A DNA stretch of 64,000 nt, taken from NCBI GenBank assembly GCA_030141605.1, contig JAQGDQ010000137.1, positions 456,796 to 520,795 of the forward strand. The letters are read 5' to 3'. The notes beneath the pieces were generated by a model. That model made no database searches. It worked only from the letters and a program-made list of their open reading frames with translations, and had not been told where the DNA came from. This DNA comes from Tubiluchus corallicola (Eukaryota > Priapulida > Priapulimorpha > Priapulimorphida > Tubiluchidae). This document shows positions 57,251-64,000 of this stretch, one piece after another. Numbering within the stretch: position 1 is the stretch's first letter; the number at the start of each line of letters is the position of its first letter. The position numbers and the translations under genes were made by a program.

Positions 57251-60200
57251 CTACAATAAATTAATTTTTGCAGTTTTGTTGTAAATGAGATGTAAACAGT
57301 ACTCACAGTACTAAGCATCTATATAAATTGGCTTGTTTATGTACACAAGTATTTGCATAGTATTGTAATACATATATATGTAAATAAATACATATAAATA
57401 CACATATATATATAATTTATAAATCTGTATATTAATATACGAGTTATAGTATATACAATTACGCAGTATAAATACATGATTGGCTTGATATTGGCTTGAT
57501 AATGCGAGTTGATCTAATTTGACTAACTAAGTCAACTTCATCAGTCTTCACAATGTCACTTCAGGAAGCCTTTTTGCTCTACATTTATGCAACTTATGCC
57601 ACAGACTTGGTGAAATCATGATAAAAGAATGTTATGTTAAAGATGGCTAGTATCCATAATAAACTAATACCTAGTTCACTAATTTTGACTGACTTTGCTG
57701 ATCAGCTTGCCCATAATTACAACTTTGAAGTCATAAATAAAGACTATCAAGTTATTAATATTATTATTAACATCAAAAACTCACTTTTTACTCAAGGTTT
57801 TTTCCTTTGCTTCGTCATTCATAGCGCTAGTTTCAAATGCTTAACACTAGAACTTATAACGAACTTAGTTTGCAGAGAATGATGTAACTAATCACTAAAT
57901 CCAGTTACTGATTTGGCTGATGTAATAATTTACAAACATTAATTTACAATTTACAGTAAGAAACTAACCACATGCCAAACTGAGTAGCAGTTGCTCTGCC
58001 ATCTGTGCTAAAATTTTACAATATTTTTCAATTCCAGTTAATCCCATTTTATTTGCTACCACAAACTGTGGTAAGAGCTCTGCTTGAGAGTTTTAACTTT
58101 GACCGAGAAAAGTAATCGATGCCGTATAGTTGTCACAATAAACGATAATTATCATTTAAACAATATTTTTAAAATTGTGTCGTAAATATGTAGACTTATC
58201 ATAACTTGGCCAACATAGTACCAAATGGAGGTCTCATTAATGGAGATGGCCTTTGATCATTGATCACAAAGAAATGTTATATAGAGTACAGTTTCTGGTT
58301 GTCCATTGCGTAAAATTGTACGGTTTTCCAGGCCAGTAGCTCACTTATGCAGAAAACCGTTTTAAGAAAATTCGGGTGCGTGTTCTCAAAAATGGCTCCA
58401 ACAGTAAAAATCTGAGCACACCAATAAAATAGGTTGTTATTGAGAAAAAATATTTATCAGTGCATGTGGTTTCTCATGCTGTTACTGCAGTTTTCCCGTG
58501 CGATATTCCAGTTCTAAACTTATACTTTGTCAATTACAACTCGACATCTGTAATGAATTAGACAGTAAACATTGCACTGCTTACATTGACAAGATCAAAA
58601 CTGAAAAAAGTTGAACAATGAAATCTAGGTGGTAGCTTACCATGCTAAACAGAGGAGAAATTTAGTAGTGTCTACAGTACTGGTAGTCGAATTTATACAG
58701 TTAAGCAGCAGTTTAAGAGTATACCACTCAAAAACTGCACGCATGGAGTAGGCCTATCGACCTCAAAGCAAGTTAAAGGAATCAAGACCAAAGCCAATAA
58801 AAAGAAATGGCTAGAAAGTCATCATGCAAAGCTACAACACTGATGTCATGATCCTCTTTATAGAGTCAATAAGCAATTTACTTTTTAATAACCAAAATCT
58901 TGCAGTATATTAATAATTTAAAAGGGTACATCTTAGTTGTACATTAACGCATATCTACAGTCAACAATAAGCTGCAAACTGCTCTTACTGAAACTCAAAA
59001 TTTGTCGGTAATGACTGTAAAAATACAAAAAGGAATAATAATAACAATGAAGCAAATAATGATGAATGCAATACATCTTTTAACCTTTCAGTTTTTGTAC
59101 TGTGACTCGATAAAAACTATGATTTCAGTAGTGACAACGTTCTTCAGTGTGCTGGAGAAGCCATGATTTTGCACATCTATAGCTGTTTGTTGTACAAAAA
59201 AGCACAGAAAGATTCGTAACAAGCCTTTTCTTAATGTGCAAAGTACATTTGTTCAATTCCTTTAACTTTGTTTATAAACACTTAGCTGTACTTTTACTGC
59301 ATCACATTCTTTTCTACAGGTCTGTTCACTCGTTACTTTGGCTCCAGTGCAAATACACACTTAGTCAATAGTTTCTGTACTGTAGGCTTTGCCTATAAAA
59401 CTAGTTGTTTGTGTAGTATATTACTGAAGATGAACTATCACTATCAGTCGAAATGTTTGGAGACATGTTTTTTTAACATTTCAAAGTTTTAAGAAAAGTT
59501 GTTTTCTTTTTATGATGTTGTAATACCTGTATAAATTGAATTACAATAGGTATTTTGTCATTAAATGTGTCTTATTCCTATATACTGGAAAAGAAACGTT
59601 AACTCAAATGATTAGCATACAAAACGGTGAAAATCGCTTCATAGTATATCGTTTACACGTGCGTCAAACAGGGCACACTATTTCGCTAAAAACAATGGCA
59701 ATTTATATAACGTTACGTCAAAAGACTGACGAAAAACCTGCTAAATGTGCTTCCAAATACTGTATCTTCAAAATGAATCTATGAAAATTTTTCTAGCGAT
59801 TTTCTTGTAATTGTTTCATAATTATTGCTAAAACACAATTTCTCATCATAATGATAGTAATTTAATGAATCAAGTGTTTTTATAGCTAAAATAAATCAAT
59901 ATTCGTAAAATTCATTAGTACGCAAAACGTGTTATAACGGTTTTAATTACGAATGAAATCTGCCAAGTTTAGTTATCCGTCTAATAAAACAGATTGATTA
60001 AATGAAAATAGAAAATATTAAATAACAAAAGTTTTTTTTCAATTTCAAGACATTCCGAGCAAGATGACGGCTGAACTTGTGAGACTATTTTAGAACTTAA
60101 CTGAATGTCCGCAAAGCTGAAGGTGAAAATTTTAAACACAGAAATAACATCCAATATTGTTGTGCAGAAAAAACTGCTCACGTTCAATATGATTAGAAAA

Positions 60201-60390
60201 TTTTGTGGGTTTATGTCACGTTTTACAAATTAAATGCTTTCTTTATTAAAAAGGCCAAGCCTACATATTGCTGAATTAGTAGATAAAAGGCTATTAACAA
60301 ACGCCTCCTTTATCAAAACGATCAAGCTTACACGTTGTTGAATTAGAGGGTAAAAAGCTAAATACATAGAAAGGCAGAAACGATTCCCAA
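57251..60390. other. KARS1 upstream intron or intergenic DNA
   Basis: AT-rich. It should contain the upstream KARS1 exon and promoter; I could not find an exon ending in phase 2 with a good donor. A segment ctgaagatgaactatcacta-tcagtcgaaatg at 59424-59455 resembles the LINE/Penelope-type tail motifs seen in the foldbacks. Confidence 0.4.
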
Positions 60391-62220
60391 ATCATGTATA
60401 TATATATATATATATACACTGACTTTTACGTGTGCAGCATGCAGCTGAATTCTGTAAGATCGTGCTCTTTAATATAACCAGGTTGGACAGCTAACTGTCA
60501 ACTAGTCTACCCAATAAAAAAACTATCATATTCGTAGCAAGTAAACATATGTAGCACGCTTGGTCACCAAAACAACTACATTGTACAGTAGTATTATTGT
60601 TTGGCTTTTCGTATCGAGGAGTACAAATTGTGCATGATTACAGAAATTGGGATAGTGTCAAGCAAAGGACACAAATTATATTAGCTCCCAACTACTAAAC
60701 AGCACCTCGCAACTTGGTCTTAAATCTGGACTTTATAATGGTAAAGTACGTGCTGTACTTGTTATTACTAATGCTCTAATAAATAAATATCGTCCAATAA
60801 AGTTCTAGTGTTTAAACAAATATGGCTAATCCAATGTTCTCATAAATTAATATTGCTAGCCCTGTACACTTAAGTTAACATCATTAAAATAAAGTACATT
60901 CACAAATCGTTATAATAATTATTATATTAACGCAAATTAAATATATTACATAAATGAACTATGTGATACATATGATAGATGTAGGAGAAGTTGAAGTATA
61001 CGATGATATCGCGTTCCCTTTGCAGATAATCAATTAAACATGATTATTTTAATTATTAGTTATAAAAGACGTAATGCTTTGTTTAACTAATTTAATTACA
61101 ATACATAGACATATTTACGTTAACCCATATTAAAACTGTAATTAGCATATTATTTATAACAACTGTTGTTTTATCGACTTCCGGATTCCTGTACATTTTT
61201 CATTTTACCAATTTTTTTAAATAACGCTCGCAGGATATTACTCGTATCAGCTGATCATTATCTTTTAAAATAACGTCCTAAAGTTGTTTTAATACGGTTT
61301 CAAAATATGCATACCCTCGCAATTTTTTAAATCGCTTGAACTCAAGAAACAAACACCCCGTTTTAAAGATTTCATTAGGAATTCATCTGGAGATGAGAGT
61401 GTTGTAATTTTAATCGCCTTATTGGTACACGAAAATGTCGTTCGTAGAAGTGTAAGTAGCATATTATACTAACAACATTTGTAAATACATTTAAGTAATT
61501 TTAATTAAATTATGAAACAGCCAGTTTCTCAGTCCACGTACTCGTGCACGTGCGTGCGTGCGTTGCATGCGTGTATGTGCATGAGTGACCGTCATACAAC
61601 AGATGGCAACACAAGAGAATGAGCAGTCTTTTTAGGGAATTTTTGTCCAGTACAATTATAATTTAGGCTTGCTGCTTACTTAATTATCATAATGATGGAT
61701 CACTTAGCGCTACAGGCACTTGATTGCTCAGTAGAAGGATTGCGATCTGGTGCAATACTTTATCCAATTTTCCGGCGAGTGTAGCCTGTCAAACCTCTCT
61801 TTACACCACTAATCATTAAGGGTTTCCGCCTCACGCTTCAGCTCTCCAGTTCGAGTCGTTTCCTACATCAGTGACGTGGCAAAATAGACAGATAAGTGGC
61901 GAGATTACGCGATTGGACGAGCAAGAAAATAACTCTTTGACAAAGCAATAAGTTTTAGATTAGGCAAGTGAAGCCATGATGTGGTCTAGGAAATACCCGG
62001 TAAAACCTCTGACTTTGAACTTTCGGACGGCACCTATCAGTTTTTGCAGAAAAATAAGGACTTTAATATAATACAGTAAATTGTCTTTAGTATAACTCAG
62101 TAAATTGTGGTTAATATAATTAAGTAAATATATAATATCAGAAAGGTAACCTGCCGTCTCTGCAATATTTTATGAGGGAGAGAGAAAGAATGAGGCCAAC
62201 AAACTCTGAGAAAAACACAA
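60391..62220. other. AT-rich intergenic DNA
   Basis: Holds a (TA)n run at 60397-60416 and a GT/GC alternating stretch (gtgcgtgcgtgcgttgcatg) near 61548-61585. A possible small first exon on the plus strand at 61436-61453 is discussed in findings. No gene recognised. Confidence 0.35.
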
Positions 62221-62224
62221 AGAA

Positions 62225-62225
62225 A

Positions 62226-62281
<56 letters not shown>
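62225..62281. repeat. (GA)n microsatellite
   Basis: Nearly pure GA dinucleotide run followed by about 100 bp of degenerate AGAGAAA-rich sequence. Confidence 0.95.
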
Positions 62282-62284
<3 letters not shown>

Positions 62285-62399
62285 AAGAGAGGTATAAGGA
62301 GAGAAAATCAGAGAGCTAAAGAGAGCGAAGAAGAGAAAAACAGATAAACAGATAGACAAAGAGAAGGAAGGAGAGAGAGAAAGAGCAGACGCTGTTCAC

Positions 62400-63400
62400 G
62401 GACTGATACACTTAAAGATAGCCGCACTATGAACAACAGAAGAAGTGCGTTTTAAAATGATTTATGAAACGGTGCGTCTTAAAAGTTAAAACCGCTACAG
62501 GAAATTGCCACTCATTACAACAGAATAGATGTCGCCCTGCTCGTGATCCGGACGAATCAAGCAATTATTTGATTTATGTTGATAATGAAGTGCAATTTCT
62601 GCGAGATTTTCGCGGTTTATTGGCCGATTCGTAGTTTGCGAGGGGATTACGAGAATGCCTCTAACTGCCTTGTCTTTTAACGGGAAAACTGAGCTGGGAT
62701 AAAAACAGGATTACACATTAACGCTAACACAAATCAACTGTGGAACTAATGGGATAGTAAAGATGCTGCCTTCGTCTGCTAACCATGATATAAAGGCTAG
62801 CGTATGATACGAACGATTTCCAAAATTGGGGCCATACATGGTATATGGATCTTAGCTAAAAGACAAAAGCCATGTTTGTATTGATGGACTGTTTCAGCTT
62901 AGGGCGCTTAGGAGGATGAAACTGGAAAAACTTAAAAAAGATTATTGCCTGGCAACTTGCATCTTTGGGCAACCTCTCAGCCTTTGATGACAAATTAATT
63001 TGCGTTTTACGACTTAATTAGCTACAAGAAAAGTGATTACACAGCAATCTCGTGCCGAGTTCTCATAAAATTTGCATCTGGCTGTAAAACTGCGAGTATT
63101 AAAATCCTGTGCTGTTTGCATACATTTGCACAAACTGATGAAAATACATGACGATAATATAATGCACAAATTGAAAGCCTGATTTACAATTTTGAGTGTT
63201 TGCTCCTGTTATTTCAAAACTTGTCGCTAAATATAAAATTTACATGACCATGCAAATGCACGTTTTACCGCTTTGATCTTAAACAGAAATTGAGGCATTG
63301 TAAGCATTTAGGCTTATGGTTTTAAACTCATAAGAAACTGTATTACGGCACGAAGGCAAACGTAGCTATTAATATAAAAACAGGCAACAACAAAAAGAAT
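62400..63400. other. intergenic DNA, nothing recognised
   Basis: Mixed-composition sequence without coding potential that I can recognise. Confidence 0.3.
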
Positions 63401-63480
63401 AACAGTAAAAACAACAATAACAACAACAACAGCAGCAGCAGCAACAACAACAACAACAACAGCAACAGCAACAACAACAT
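63401..63480. repeat. (CAA)n/(CAG)n trinucleotide repeat
   Basis: caa and cag triplets in blocks; the Leu-rich and Val/Ala-rich frames on the minus strand are artefacts. Confidence 0.95.
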
Positions 63481-63954
63481 CAATATGTAACAACATAATA
63501 ATCTCTGTATTATTTTTTTAATATGTGTTTTCTGAAGATGGGCCAAGAATAACGGACAGAAACCTAAAAGTTTAAGCAAGGTTCTGGCAATACATGTAGC
63601 AATATGGCAGTAAGGAATATGGCAATAAGCAGTGACTTCTGTTAAAGGGAAAAAGAAAAAATCCGGAAAGAAGACCCGTCAGTACTGATTTGGAATTTCC
63701 TACATAAGCGCACTGGAAAAGATACTCTACTAGAATATGGCAATACGTTCACACAGACCTAGCAAAAACTGCCAGTCACTCAGTCTTACTCACATTCACA
63801 TTTTAGGCGTTAAGAAACTTACATTAAAACATTTAGGCAGTACATAGATAAAAAAGTCGTGCTTCTGATTGTCGTGTCTACTTAAGTAAACAAAATCAAC
63901 TCGTTTGTTTGCACAGAAAACGCACGTGCTTGCGATTTCTTGACACAGAATTTT

Positions 63955-64000
63955 TTTACTACGCCACAGCTAAGATTCGAACTCAGGACGCTCTATCGGA
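63955..64000 (-). mobile_element. tRNA-like SINE fragment at window edge
   Basis: Minus strand from the edge: gatagagcgtcctgagttcgaatcttagct in parts, with a box-B-like gagttcgaatct. It is cut by the window end, so tRNA gene and SINE cannot be separated. Confidence 0.35.

Noticed and set aside
59424-59460. Third hammerhead-like motif (ctgaagatga ... gtcgaaatg)
   Set aside because: The box order fits, but neither stem I nor stem II can pair convincingly; likely only a related repeat tail.
61800-61880. tRNA-like sequence with cagttcgagtcg
   Set aside because: A box-B-like word is present, but I could not find a matching box A or a fold, so it is not called as tRNA or SINE.
63314-63579. Leu-rich and Val/Ala-rich ORFs on the minus strand
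   Set aside because: They are readings of the CAA/CAG repeat in different frames.

Overview
The window is nuclear DNA from an animal, probably a marine or other invertebrate; I cannot name the species. The evidence is AT-rich sequence, spliceosomal introns with GT-AG (one GC-AG) borders, metazoan-type housekeeping genes with conserved domain order, and a dense load of LINE, tRNA-SINE, hAT and pogo-like MITE remnants plus long microsatellites. All exon models were built by hand from splice borders, reading phase and remembered family sequences; no search was run.

Layout, left to right: a minisatellite (1-457); GEN1 Holliday-junction resolvase on the minus strand, 3' part off the left edge (six exons, 5206 down to 1283); a repeat-rich gap with a ~1.6 kb inverted-terminal-repeat element (5666-7242), a hAT-type MITE with perfect 8-bp target duplication (8208-8570) and a 250-bp GA microsatellite; intronless CHORDC1 (minus, 9450-10427); an inverted SINE pair; an MPV17L2-like gene (plus, 13138-13737); a secreted two-domain Kazal-type inhibitor (plus, promoter near 15574, five exons to 20878); a 16-kb gene-poor stretch (20.9-37 kb) with a TATA promoter of unknown gene, LINE and foldback remnants and a 711-bp hAT element carrying a TTF-type zinc-finger exon; CIAPIN1/anamorsin (minus, six coding exons, 43401 to 37629); lysyl-tRNA synthetase KARS1 (minus, 14 coding exons, 57247 to 45910) whose first visible exon encodes a mitochondrial-type presequence; then 6.7 kb of AT-rich intergenic sequence with microsatellites.

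The genes are unrelated housekeeping functions (DNA repair, HSP90 co-chaperone, mitochondrial membrane protein, cytosolic Fe-S assembly, translation) plus one secreted protease inhibitor; nothing suggests an operon or functional cluster. Most of what is unusual lies in mobile DNA: nearly every intron longer than about 1 kb holds a recognisable insertion, one ~430-bp interspersed family occurs four times (three inside introns of three different genes), and two foldback structures carry hammerhead-ribozyme-like cores of the kind known from Penelope-like elements and retrozymes.
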